Part shown: positions 8,140 to 15,650 of the stretch, piece by piece
Layout: every line of letters starts with the position of its first letter
How positions within the stretch are numbered: the first letter of the stretch is position 1
Source: Lachnospiraceae bacterium
Lineage (GTDB): Bacteria; Bacillota; Clostridia; Lachnospirales; Lachnospiraceae
Reading direction: 5' to 3'
Length of the DNA: 64,000 nucleotides
Assembly (NCBI GenBank): GCA_017936885.1
Contig: JAGBEO010000013.1
Location: 310,001-374,000, forward strand
Program-made: the position numbers and the translations under genes
Notes under the pieces: generated by a model
The model's database searches: none
What the model saw: only the letters and a program-made list of their open reading frames with translations
Told to the model about the DNA's origin: nothing

Positions 8140-8382
8140 TTACCTAACCATCCATTTTCCCTTTTGACCACTTCCTTCCCGCACAATCACTCCAGATAAG
8201 CGCAATATCCTCATATGGTACTTAATCGTATCGTATTTTCCCCCAAGCATTTCTGCAATCTGGCTTTGAGACAGTGTCAGATTATACTTGATAACTTTCA
8301 AAATCCGCATAGGAATTGAATTTTCAATAGCATTTCTATCAGCTTGAGTACTATTACTAGCAGCACTCTTAAATATTACCAT
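8140..8382 (-). CDS. Winged-helix fragment, resembles C-terminus of AlbA/Schlafen-AAA-type regulators
   Basis: Eighty residues, of which 25-80 form a winged helix: ILKVIKYNLTLSQSQIAEML, then KYDTIKYHMRILRLSGVI and a wing with REGSGQKGKWMV. This is the C-terminal domain usual in putative transcriptional regulators with an AlbA_2/AAA_4 N-terminal domain, which is missing here. An in-frame stop lies just upstream of the ATG, and the ATG sits inside the end of the truncated PIN frame, so this is most likely the tail of a deleted gene. It may still be translated as a small DNA-binding protein. Confidence 0.5.
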   Translation of the reverse strand: MVIFKSAASNSTQADRNAIENSIPMRILKVIKYNLTLSQSQIAEMLGGKYDTIKYHMRILRLSGVIVREGSGQKGKWMVR

Positions 8383-8539
8383 AATATCTTCTTTTTAACC
8401 ACATATTCCGGAATGGAACAACCAGCTCTTGATATACCGCCTCAGGAATAATCACCGTATGATATAATTTCTGCAACAGATCAAGCTGCCCCGCCTTTAG
8501 CAATGCAATAACAGGCGTTGTGTCAGAAACAACTATCAT
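8369..8539 (-). pseudogene. Truncated PIN-domain (DUF3368-type) toxin
   Basis: Starting at ATG 8539, which overlaps the antitoxin stop as ATGA, the frame reads MIVVSDTTPVIALLKAGQLD and then LLQKLYHTVIIPEAVYQELV, the unmistakable first third of a DUF3368 PIN toxin (first catalytic Asp at D6). After about residue 41 it leaves the family and stops at residue 56, instead of about 150. The loss of the remaining acidic active-site residues makes it inactive. The break lies near 8410, next to the winged-helix fragment, which points to a deletion joining two genes. Confidence 0.75.
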
Positions 8540-8811
8540 AACAGTTTCCCCGCAATCCTTTTAACCGTTTGCACCTCTTCCTCAAATTCTTCATCTGTCA
8601 TATTCAGATAAGGTATTCCCAACCTTCCATACAATTCAATAAGCTCCATCTTCGACATGCCAAGGAGTTCTGCCACCCTACCATGTGATATTGTATTATT
8701 CACTATACTCGGATACAGAAAAAGCGCATTCCGCACTTCTTCTGTTGTTTTATCCAGTACATATGTTTTGGCTTCTGTAGGAACCTTCTATTCAATACTT
8801 GTCATTGCCAT
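8536..8811 (-). pseudogene. UPF0175-family antitoxin with in-frame stop near the N-terminus
   Basis: The C-terminal part (GTG 8736 to 8536) is a clear UPF0175 antitoxin: SHGRVAELLGMSKMELIELY followed by GRLGIPYLNMTDEEFEEEVQ. The same frame continues upstream with KVPTEAKTYVLDKTTEEVRN, which fits the N-terminus of this family, but TAG at 8788-8790 cuts it off from the natural-looking ATG starts at 8811 and 8805. Either the gene is broken by a nonsense change or a shorter protein starts at GTG 8736. Its partner toxin is truncated as well, so the pair appears to be decaying. Confidence 0.65.
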
Positions 8812-8888
8812 AAAAGCCACCAACTTTTCTTAATCTATATTTTCATCATACTTGATTCCACCTAAAACCGCAATAGGATTCCACGTTT

Positions 8889-8962
8889 CCACCCACTCCA
8901 CCTTGTACAAATACCTATAATATGTGCATCATATATAGTTTATGACAGGTGGAATAGGTGGG
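8889..8962. repeat. imperfect inverted repeat of CCACC/GGTGG blocks
   Basis: The left arm (8889-8906, CCACCCACTCCACCTTGT) is nearly complementary to the right arm (8945-8962, ACAGGTGGAATAGGTGGG), with an AT-rich loop of about 38 bases. It lies 27 bp beyond the stop of the double-HTH regulator. Neither flank has a convincing T-run, so it may be a recombination, transfer or RNA structure rather than a terminator. Confidence 0.35.
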
Positions 8963-8988
8963 TTGATGGATTCAGCAAAACTATCGAC

Positions 8989-9405
8989 TCATTTGATCAA
9001 CTGATCAACATATGATCCATATAACTCTCGAAGTCTGAGATAGACCAAATAAGTCAATCGGCATTTACCTACTTCATACGATTTATACATGGCAAGAGTA
9101 ACATTCAGTTCTTCAGCGAACATTCTCTGTGTCATCCCTTTTTCCTGCCGCAATCTTTTCAATAGATTAACCACATCTACAGTATCTATAAATTTATGAT
9201 AATCATTACAGAAGTAGTAGGTATCTTTACCTAAATATTCCGCAAAAGATTTTAAGACTGAAATCTGCATAGACTCTTCGGAAAAGCTTGCTCTTGTATA
9301 GTTACCAACTAAATCTCTGCTCACTCCCACTTCTCTGGCAAGCCTTGACTTTGGTATCCTCCTGTCAAAAAGCTCATAATTGAGTCGACCACTGATCTTT
9401 GTCAT
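8989..9405 (-). CDS. Regulator with two HTH (Xre-type) domains
   Basis: The frame encodes two helix-turn-helix segments: RRIPKSRLAREVGVSRDLVG in the N-terminal half, and RQEKGMTQRMFAEELNVTLA with the MYKSYEVGKCRLTY continuation in the C-terminal half, the usual Xre pattern. I place the start at ATG 9405 (MTKISGRLNY) because GGA lies at good spacing; ATG 9423 or 9441 are alternatives, and the longest frame uses TTG at 9489. It is the last island gene before the broken ABC ATPase, and its promoter must lie within 9406-9490. A role as element regulator is inferred. Confidence 0.65.
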   Translation of the reverse strand: MTKISGRLNYELFDRRIPKSRLAREVGVSRDLVGNYTRASFSEESMQISVLKSFAEYLGKDTYYFCNDYHKFIDTVDVVNLLKRLRQEKGMTQRMFAEELNVTLAMYKSYEVGKCRLTYLVYLRLRELYGSYVDQLIK

Positions 9406-9492
9406 ATCAAATTCCAAAGGCATAGACAGAAAATATCTCATGCTTCTTACTCTGATTTTAATAATCAACATATATTCAAAAGTTTCCAAATA

Positions 9493-10155
9493 TGTACCAT
9501 CGGTAAATCAACTCTTCTGTCTATCATTGCCGGACTGCTTTCTCCAGAGTCGGGAACGATATACTACAGAGGACTTGCTTCTACCGATTATCGTCAGGAC
9601 TCCGTTCTTAAAATCGGATATATGCTGCAGCATGATCACTTGTTTGAATGGCGAACAATCTATCAGAATGTGATTCTCGGACTGGAACTAAACCATGCGC
9701 TGACAGAAGATAATATTGCTTATGTGGAAACCTTGCTTAAGGATTATGAACTGTATGCTTTCAAGGACAAAAAGCCATCGGAATTATCCGGAGGAATGCG
9801 CCAGCGTGCCGCCCTCATCCGCACCATGGCAATCCATCCGGAGCTACTTCTCTTAGATGAACCTTTCAGCGCACTGGATTTCCAGACCAGACTGAGTGTC
9901 TCGGCGGATATTGCACAGATTATCCGCCGAACCGGTAAGACAGCGCTGCTGATCACCCATGATTTGTCTGAAGCGATCACACTTGCCGACCGTGTGATCG
10001 TACTTTCCAGGCGGCCTGCAAGCATCAAATGTGAAATGCCGATTACTTATCCAATCGACCGCAGCGATCCGCTTGCTGTCAGATGTACGAAAGAATATCA
10101 GGATTACTTCAATCATTTATGGGAGGTGTTGACAGATGGACAGTCCGTTTGCTAA
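9493..10155 (+). pseudogene. ABC transporter ATPase, 5'-truncated (nitrate/sulfonate/taurine or thiamine-precursor type)
   Basis: Homology begins abruptly inside the Walker A loop (CTIGKSTLLSIIAG, from 9493) and then runs through the rest of the domain: Q-loop GYMLQHDHLFEW, signature LSGGMRQRAALIR, Walker B ELLLLDEPFSALD and H-loop ALLITHDLSEAI, ending WEVLTDGQSVC. About 35 N-terminal residues, including the first Walker A glycine, are missing; the sequence before 9490 belongs to the mobile island. The family matches SsuB/TauB/ThiZ-type importers. It overlaps the permease gene by 20 bp. The first internal ATG (9622) would give a protein without Walker A, so the ATPase is inactive unless completed from elsewhere. 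Confidence 0.8.
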
Positions 10156-10957
10156 AACGACCACGCAAATTTCCCCACAGCAGAAGCAGTTTCTGCTTGC
10201 CCACCACAAACATCATCATTTTGTCAGCCTGACAAGGCTGCTTCTTCTCCTTCTTTTTCTCGGTATATGGGAATTATCCGCCAGAATGGATTGGATTGAC
10301 ACGTTTTTCTTCAGCAGTCCGTCCGGCATCGTACAATATCTGTATAAAATGTTTGTAGATCATTCCATTTTCCAGCATATCGGAATCACCCTATTCGAGA
10401 CCATCTTAAGTTTTCTTCTGGTCACCGTCTTTAGTCTCGTTCTTGCCACCCTTCTCTGGTATAAAAACAGTCTGTCTGAGATTCTGGAACCCTATCTGGT
10501 CATTCTCAACGCGCTTCCGAAATCCGCACTGGCACCGCTTCTGATCGTGTGGCTCGGCACCGGAACCAACACGATTATCGTAGCAGGTATCTCTGTTGCC
10601 ATTTTCGGATCTATCATCAGCCTGTATACCGGATTCTGTCAGGCAGATCCCGAGACGCTGAAACTAATTTATACCTTGGGCGGCAGCCGCAAAGATGCGC
10701 TGTGTAAAGTGATTCTCCCCAGCTCGATTCCTCTGATCTTAAGCAACATGAAAGTCAATATCGGGCTGTCACTGGTTGGCGTTATCATCGGTGAATTTCT
10801 GGCTGCAAGACGCGGTCTTGGCTATCTGATTATCTATGGTTCTCAGGTATTCCAGTTGAATATGGTAATTACATCCATTCTTATCCTGTGCGGCATCGCC
10901 ATGATTTTCTATAAGCTGATCCAGAGTGCCGAACATTACTATCACAAAAAATATTAA
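10136..10957 (+). CDS. ABC transporter permease (SsuC/TauC/ThiX-like)
   Basis: A 273-residue integral membrane protein has about six hydrophobic segments and the EAA-type loop typical of binding-protein-dependent permeases: the YTLGGSRKDALCKVILPSSI stretch is followed by NMKVNIGLSLVGVIIGEFLA. Best fit is the nitrate/sulfonate/taurine or HMP/thiamine importer family. GGGAGG lies well placed before ATG 10136. Its partner ATPase overlaps it by 20 bp but is truncated at the island boundary, and no substrate-binding protein follows, so the importer probably no longer works unless expressed with other components. Confidence 0.85.
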   Translation: MDSPFAKTTTQISPQQKQFLLAHHKHHHFVSLTRLLLLLLFLGIWELSARMDWIDTFFFSSPSGIVQYLYKMFVDHSIFQHIGITLFETILSFLLVTVFSLVLATLLWYKNSLSEILEPYLVILNALPKSALAPLLIVWLGTGTNTIIVAGISVAIFGSIISLYTGFCQADPETLKLIYTLGGSRKDALCKVILPSSIPLILSNMKVNIGLSLVGVIIGEFLAARRGLGYLIIYGSQVFQLNMVITSILILCGIAMIFYKLIQSAEHYYHKKY

Positions 10958-10983
10958 GGAGCAAGCCATACAAGGCTTGCTCC
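10958..10983 (+). terminator. 10-bp perfect hairpin right after the permease stop
   Basis: GGAGCAAGCC and GGCTTGCTCC pair perfectly around a 6-base loop immediately behind the TAA. The T-run after it is poor, so it may be a weak terminator or an mRNA 3' stabiliser. Confidence 0.5.
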
Positions 10984-11097
10984 CGGTTATACAATCGCTG
11001 TCCTTCCTCTTGATATCAAATCATTGCGTGAAACATATGACTCCACAGACAGAACAGAAATCAGCTTCCTATCTGATGGATACGAGTCCGAATCACC

Positions 11098-11412
11098 TTA
11101 TTCTTGTTTTATCTCTGGTTTATGATAGCCGATTTCAATTTGGGGATTACGACTATGCAGTTCCTCCAGCATTGCTTTCACAATTTCCTTGGACTCTAAT
11201 TCGATTTTAAGCAGTCCTGACTCTGTTTTCAGCATCAGAAAATGCATGTCGAAACTGGCAACACCACAGCACAGCCGTCCGTTCACTTCCTCAATGCGCA
11301 TGTAAGCGTTGGTGATACTGCTATAGGGAACGGCATGCCATTTGAAGCCCTTTTTATATACCAGCTGCGATTCTTCCAGTTTGATCTTCTGTGTCTCTTT
11401 TCCTGTCGTCAT
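11098..11412 (-). CDS. Small conserved hypothetical protein, paralogue of the 15059-15418 product
   Basis: A 104-residue soluble protein of alternating beta strands and one C-terminal helix, without a family I can name. It shares a pattern with the 119-residue protein at 15059-15418: a V-P/A-Y-x-x-I-x-x-A-Y-x-R core (residues 28-39 here), then LMLKTESGLLKIELESKEIV matching LMIETRDGSLHKLRLERDVN, and an IEIGYHKP / IAIGFNRP end. The fold could be PH-like. The two paralogues flank the GNAT and nrdDG genes. Confidence 0.6.
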   Translation of the reverse strand: MTTGKETQKIKLEESQLVYKKGFKWHAVPYSSITNAYMRIEEVNGRLCCGVASFDMHFLMLKTESGLLKIELESKEIVKAMLEELHSRNPQIEIGYHKPEIKQE

Positions 11413-11460
11413 GATCCTTATCCTTGCTTTCTTGTTTATGTACTATTTTTATTGATTATA

Positions 11461-11478
11461 TAGACGAAAATCGTCTGA
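11461..11478. promoter_or_regulatory. short inverted repeat AGACGA-AAA-TCGTCT
   Basis: A perfect 6-bp inverted repeat with a 3-base centre lies about 50 bp upstream of the small protein gene starting at 11412, where an operator could sit. Nothing else was recognised in 11413-11611. Confidence 0.2.
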
Positions 11479-11611
11479 TAAGCTGGCACCACAAACAAGA
11501 CAATACAAACCATATCATAAACATAAGACAGCTTTATCTCTCCCGCAAATGAGCATTAGAGCTATCTTTTTGTTTGTTGGAAATACCCCAAGCCCTTTAG
11601 TAAACTAGAAT

Positions 11612-12094
11612 TTACAACTCAAGTAAAAAGAAATCACAATCCTTATAAGGATGACTGAATTTTATCGGTAAATCTTCTTCCTTCACTTCTCGGAATCCTG
11701 CTTTCTCATAAAATTTATGAGCCCTTTCCGTATTATGCGGGGTATCCAGCAAAATGGTTTTATACCCATTTTCTTTTACAAAAACTAAAAGCACATCATA
11801 AAGTTTTTTCCCAACATGGTTTGGCTTGCCTTGATAGCCTTCATACACAAAGAATTTCTTTAGCACAGCAATTTCTGTACTATAAGGCATAATTCCAATC
11901 GTTCCTATCAATGTTTCACCATTCTTAGCAATCCAGAAATTTCCGCCCTTATTTATATATTCATCAACAATATTCAATAAATCAGGTTGATCATCTACTG
12001 AAACAATTGGTCTTGTTCCATCATTTTGAAAATGCAAAACAATATCTATAACATCTTGCGTATATTTATCCTCAAATTGACTAATGGTAATCAT
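11612..12094 (-). CDS. GNAT-family N-acetyltransferase
   Basis: The product has the GNAT fold: FWIAKNGETLIGTIGIMPYS (strand 4), then EIAVLKKFFVYEGYQGKPNH and VGKKLYDVLLVFVKENGYKT, which carry the acetyl-CoA loop region and helix 3, and the HNTERAHKFYEKAGFREV end that marks the family. The longest frame starts at 12127, but GAGGAAGA just before ATG 12094 favours that start (160 residues). The substrate is unknown. It lies 110 bp behind nrdG; co-transcription is possible. Confidence 0.85.
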   Translation of the reverse strand: MITISQFEDKYTQDVIDIVLHFQNDGTRPIVSVDDQPDLLNIVDEYINKGGNFWIAKNGETLIGTIGIMPYSTEIAVLKKFFVYEGYQGKPNHVGKKLYDVLLVFVKENGYKTILLDTPHNTERAHKFYEKAGFREVKEEDLPIKFSHPYKDCDFFLLEL

Positions 12095-12204
12095 TTTATC
12101 TTCCTCTAAATTCATACTTTTCTGCATCAGAATCCAACTGAATGATTCTTACGCAGTTTCCTGAAATGCCAGACAACATTACGCATCCTGTCATATAGAT
12201 GTTC

Positions 12205-12732
12205 TTAAACACTCTCATCCCACAGAACGATCTTTCCTGTCCGAAGGGATTCCTGCACCAAGATAATACGCTGATTCTTAGACCCTCGAAACCGCAGACT
12301 GATATCCTTTTGTTCCAAAATAAATTCGCCGTCAACGATCACATCCAGATAGGATAAAAACTCTTTCATTTCCTTCCATCTGCCGCAAAAGTCTTCCAAA
12401 ATATCTTCATCAAACAGATATCCCGTATAACACCAGACATCCTTCTTCGGATATTTCTCCTTCACAGCCCTAAGAAGAGGCAGAAGTCCCTGCCAGTTCA
12501 CATATTCAAGCGGCTCTCCGCCAAGCAGGGTCAACCCTGTGATGTAATCCGGTGCAAGATACTGCAATATCTCCGAGACCGTCTTCTCCGTAAAAGGCTT
12601 TCCATACTGAAAATCCCACGTCATTTCATTAAAACAGCCCTCACAATGATGGGTACAGCCGCTGACAAAGATCGTCACCCTGACACCGGGGCCATTGGCA
12701 ATATCACAATTCTTGATTTCCGAATACTTCAT
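12205..12732 (-). CDS. nrdG: Anaerobic ribonucleotide reductase activating protein
   Basis: This is the radical-SAM activase that generates the glycyl radical on NrdD. The C-x3-C-x2-C iron-sulphur motif is visible in SGCTHHCEGCF, preceded by IANGPGVRVTIFV, and later TGLTLLGGEPLEY gives the SAM-binding GGEP. The frame can be extended to a TTG at 12753, but ATG 12732 with GGGA upstream gives the standard N-terminus MKYSEI and 175 residues, the usual length. It follows nrdD by 24 bp in the same operon. Confidence 0.95.
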   Translation of the reverse strand: MKYSEIKNCDIANGPGVRVTIFVSGCTHHCEGCFNEMTWDFQYGKPFTEKTVSEILQYLAPDYITGLTLLGGEPLEYVNWQGLLPLLRAVKEKYPKKDVWCYTGYLFDEDILEDFCGRWKEMKEFLSYLDVIVDGEFILEQKDISLRFRGSKNQRIILVQESLRTGKIVLWDESV

Positions 12733-12756
12733 GAGATCATTTCCCTTTTTCAAATA

Positions 12757-14919
12757 CTATAGATGCAACACCCGTTCCTTAATTTCCTGTGTACGCCCCT
12801 GATTCCAGAATTGGGTTCCGATATAGCCGCAAGTACGTCTTGCCACATTCATCTTATCCTGATCGGTATTGCCGCAATTAGGGCATCTCCACACAAGCTT
12901 ACCATGCTGATCCTCCACAATCTCTATCTCGCCATGATAATCACATACCTGACAATAATCGCTCTTCGTGTTAAGCTCCGCATACATAATATTATCATAG
13001 ATATACTGCATCACGGACAATACGGCATCCAGATTGTTCTCCATATTGGGAACTTCCACATAACTGATAGCTCCGCCCGGAGACAGTTCCTGAAATTGCG
13101 ACTCAAATTTTAATTTTTCAAAGGCATTGATGTCCTCTGTCACATGGACATGATAGCTGTTCGTAATATAGTTTTTATCCGTTACACCATCAATGATTCC
13201 AAATCGTTTCTGAAGGCACTTCGCAAATTTATAAGTCGTAGATTCTAACGGTGTTCCATAGAGACTGAAATCAATATTCGTCTCCTCTCTCCACTCTTGA
13301 CATGCATGATTCAGATACTGCATGACCTTAAGTGCAAAAGGCGTTGCCTCCGGGTCCGTATGACTCTTACCCGTCATATATCTGGTACACTCGCATAAAC
13401 CGGCATATCCGAGGGATATCGTCGAGTATCCGCCATACAGCAGTTTGTCGATCTTCTCGCCCTTCTTTAATCTTGCAAGCGCTCCGTTCTGCCACAGAAT
13501 AGGCGCCACATCCGAAGGTGTTCCTTTCAGTCTGTTGTGGCGGCACATTAACGCACGCTTACACAACTCCAGACGCTCGTCCATGATCTTCCAGAATTTC
13601 TGCATATCCCTGCCGGAGGAACATGCCACATCCACCAGATTTAAGGTAACAACACCCTGATTAAATCTGCCGTAGAACTTCGGTTTATCTTCTTCATCAT
13701 GATATACGGTCAAAAAAGAACGGCATCCCATACAGGTATAGCAGTTTCCGTCTTTTAATTTTTTCATAATCTTCTCGGAAATATAGTCAGGCACCATTCT
13801 CTTAGCGGTACATTTCGCCGCCAATTTCGTAAGATACCAATACTTACTGTCCTCATGAATATTGTCTTCTTCCAGCACATAGATCAGCTTTGGAAATGCC
13901 GGAGTGATGTAAACACCTTTTTCATTCTTGACACCCAGGATACGCTGGTTGAGCATCTCTTCAATGATCATGGCAAGATCATCCCTGAGCTGTCCTTCCG
14001 GTACTTCATCAATATACATAAATACGGTAATAAACGGCGCCTGTCCGTTAGTCGTCATCAGCGTGATAACCTGATACTGTATGATCTGAACACCGCGTTT
14101 GATCTCATCCTTAACCCGCTTCTCGGCGATCTGATTGACCTGTTCCTCAGATGCCTGCAATCCTGCCTCTTCCATCTCCCGTCTGATTTCCCGTCTGAAC
14201 TTCTCACGGCTGACCTGTACGAAAGGCGCCAGATGGGACAGGGAAATGCTCTGCCCGCCATACTGGGAACTGGCTATCTGCGCAATGCTCTGTGTGGCAA
14301 TATTACATGCCGTAGAAAAGCTCTTCGGCGTATCGATCATAGTCTCACTGACCACCGTACCGTTCTGCAGCATGTCCTCCAAGTTAACCAGACAGCAGTT
14401 ATGCATATGCTGGGCAAAATAATCAGCATCATGGAAATGTATGATTCCCTGTTCATGAGCATCCACAATATCCTGCGGCAGAAGGAATCTCTTAGTGATG
14501 TCCTTGCTGACCTCTCCTGCCATGTAATCCCTCTGCACACTGTTCACGGTAGGATTTTTATTGGAATTTTCCTGTTTTACTTCTTCATTATTGCATTCCA
14601 ACAGGCTTAATATCTGTTCATCTGTGGAATTGGACTTCCTGACAAGAGCTCTCTTATAACGATATGTGATATAATTTCTGGATATATTATAAGCCCGATA
14701 TTTCATCAGTTGATTCTCAACCATATCCTGAATCTCTTCCACACTCGGTGATCTCTTCATCTGCGCACAATGATCTGCCACAACTTTGGCAATTTCGTCA
14801 ATCTCTTCCTCTGTTAATTTTTCCTCTTCTTTTACACTATTATTAGCCTTACCAATCGCTGCAATAATTTTTTTTAAGTCAAATGTTACTTCCGCACCGC
14901 TTCTTTTAATAATTTTCAT
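12757..14919 (-). CDS. nrdD: Anaerobic ribonucleoside-triphosphate reductase
   Basis: This class III enzyme reduces ribonucleotides to deoxyribonucleotides without oxygen. The 720-residue sequence starts with an ATP-cone (MKIIKRSGAEVTFDLKKI onward, about 1-95), has the central GQAPFITVFMYID and YTCMGCRSFL regions of the catalytic barrel, a C-terminal four-Cys zinc site (CQVCDYHG and RCPNCGN), and the glycyl-radical loop RRTCGYIGTQFWNQGR. The family assignment is certain. The start at 14919 is the natural MKII start. NrdR-like boxes lie upstream, and nrdG follows, completing a standard nrdDG operon. Confidence 0.97.
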   Translation of the reverse strand: MKIIKRSGAEVTFDLKKIIAAIGKANNSVKEEEKLTEEEIDEIAKVVADHCAQMKRSPSVEEIQDMVENQLMKYRAYNISRNYITYRYKRALVRKSNSTDEQILSLLECNNEEVKQENSNKNPTVNSVQRDYMAGEVSKDITKRFLLPQDIVDAHEQGIIHFHDADYFAQHMHNCCLVNLEDMLQNGTVVSETMIDTPKSFSTACNIATQSIAQIASSQYGGQSISLSHLAPFVQVSREKFRREIRREMEEAGLQASEEQVNQIAEKRVKDEIKRGVQIIQYQVITLMTTNGQAPFITVFMYIDEVPEGQLRDDLAMIIEEMLNQRILGVKNEKGVYITPAFPKLIYVLEEDNIHEDSKYWYLTKLAAKCTAKRMVPDYISEKIMKKLKDGNCYTCMGCRSFLTVYHDEEDKPKFYGRFNQGVVTLNLVDVACSSGRDMQKFWKIMDERLELCKRALMCRHNRLKGTPSDVAPILWQNGALARLKKGEKIDKLLYGGYSTISLGYAGLCECTRYMTGKSHTDPEATPFALKVMQYLNHACQEWREETNIDFSLYGTPLESTTYKFAKCLQKRFGIIDGVTDKNYITNSYHVHVTEDINAFEKLKFESQFQELSPGGAISYVEVPNMENNLDAVLSVMQYIYDNIMYAELNTKSDYCQVCDYHGEIEIVEDQHGKLVWRCPNCGNTDQDKMNVARRTCGYIGTQFWNQGRTQEIKERVLHL

Positions 14920-14950
14920 CTCACAACACCCACCAATATATTTTCTCTCT

Positions 14951-15000
14951 ATACTACATCATGTATGACACTTTCACCTCGCGCATACTATATATTGTAT
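14951..15000. promoter_or_regulatory. pair of NrdR-box-like sites upstream of nrdD
   Basis: ATACTATATATTGTAT (14985-15000) is close to the NrdR consensus ACACTATATATAGTGT. A weaker second copy, ATACTACATCATGTAT, is at 14951-14966. Paired boxes upstream of nrd operons are the known arrangement for the NrdR repressor; the spacing here (34 bp centre to centre) is slightly longer than the usual 31-32 bp. Confidence 0.6.
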
Positions 15001-15058
15001 CACTGTTTGTTATGCTGTCAAGGTATTGTGCCTACTATTTTCAGGAATTATACAAGAA

Positions 15059-15418
15059 TTATTTTGACTGACCTGGTCGGTTAAAACCTATCGCGATATG
15101 CTCATAATGATTCTCTAGATATGCAAGCACCGATTTGGCATTAACATCCCGTTCAAGACGCAGTTTATGCAGGCTGCCGTCTCTTGTCTCGATCATAAGA
15201 TAATATTCCTTAAGCAGAAATTCTCCGCTCTCACCACTTTCTTCCCGCAGATATGCCTTCAAGATTTCCTCATAAGCAACATATCTGATTTTAATAAAAT
15301 AGCGGTAAAAAAAACATCCGGTTCCAAGTCTTACTTCCCCTTGTACCTTTGCCTCCTTATATTCTTTCTGTAATTCTTCTTTATCACGTTCCACGCCGCA
15401 AATACATGCAAACCACAT
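15059..15418 (-). CDS. Small conserved hypothetical protein, paralogue of the 11098-11412 product
   Basis: A 119-residue protein that I do not recognise by family. From residue 28 on it aligns by eye with the 104-residue protein on the other side of nrdDG: IRYVAYEEILKAYLREE, then YYLMIETRDGSLHKLRLERD, an LENHYEHIAIGFNRPG end. The N-terminus MWFACICGVERDKEEL is its own. Alternating strands and a terminal helix would fit a small PH-like or bacterial regulatory domain. No membrane segment or signal peptide is visible. The gene lies between the tRNA-Thr terminator and the nrdD promoter and is probably transcribed alone. Confidence 0.6.
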   Translation of the reverse strand: MWFACICGVERDKEELQKEYKEAKVQGEVRLGTGCFFYRYFIKIRYVAYEEILKAYLREESGESGEFLLKEYYLMIETRDGSLHKLRLERDVNAKSVLAYLENHYEHIAIGFNRPGQSK

Positions 15419-15456
15419 ATGCCGTTACTCCTTCTCTCCTCCGGTGCATAATGCAC

Positions 15457-15489
15457 AAAAAAAGTCAGACCTGACAGCCTGACTTTTCT
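15457..15489. terminator. Rho-independent terminator behind tRNA-Thr
   Basis: The strand reads AAAAAAGTCAG ... CTGACTTTTC around a small centre, and the complementary strand ends in seven Ts, so it terminates the minus-strand tRNA transcript; it could work in both directions. Confidence 0.75.
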
Positions 15490-15498
15490 CATGTTTCA

Positions 15499-15571
15499 AG
15501 CTGGAAAAGGGACTTGAACCCTCGACCTACTGATTACGAATCAGTTGCGCTACCGACTGCGCTATTCCAGC
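15499..15571 (-). tRNA. tRNA-Thr (anticodon CGU)
   Basis: The minus strand folds into a complete cloverleaf: acceptor GCTGGAA/TTCCAGC, D-arm GCGC-AGTCGGTA-GCGC, anticodon stem ACTGA/TCAGT with loop TTCGTAA (anticodon CGT, reading ACG), and T-loop TTCAAGT. CCA is not encoded. It reads threonine codon ACG. Confidence 0.93.
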
Positions 15572-15650
15572 ATGTTCCTTGCAACAAGGACTATTATACT
15601 GGCTTCTTGTCTTTTTTGCAAGGACGAAATTCATTTCTGTGAAAAAAAAA

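Noticed and set aside
9744-10116. minus-strand frames opposite the ABC ATPase
   Set aside because: Shadows of the ATPase codons; no start site or motif.
9622-10155. ATPase gene read from the first internal ATG
   Set aside because: This start would lack the Walker A motif, while clear homology continues upstream to 9493; it is a truncated gene, not a short one.
12096-12335. 79-residue minus-strand frame overlapping the nrdG C-terminus
   Set aside because: It lies in another frame of nrdG and shows no family features.
13855-14610. 251-residue plus-strand frame opposite nrdD
   Set aside because: Antisense shadow of a certain gene.
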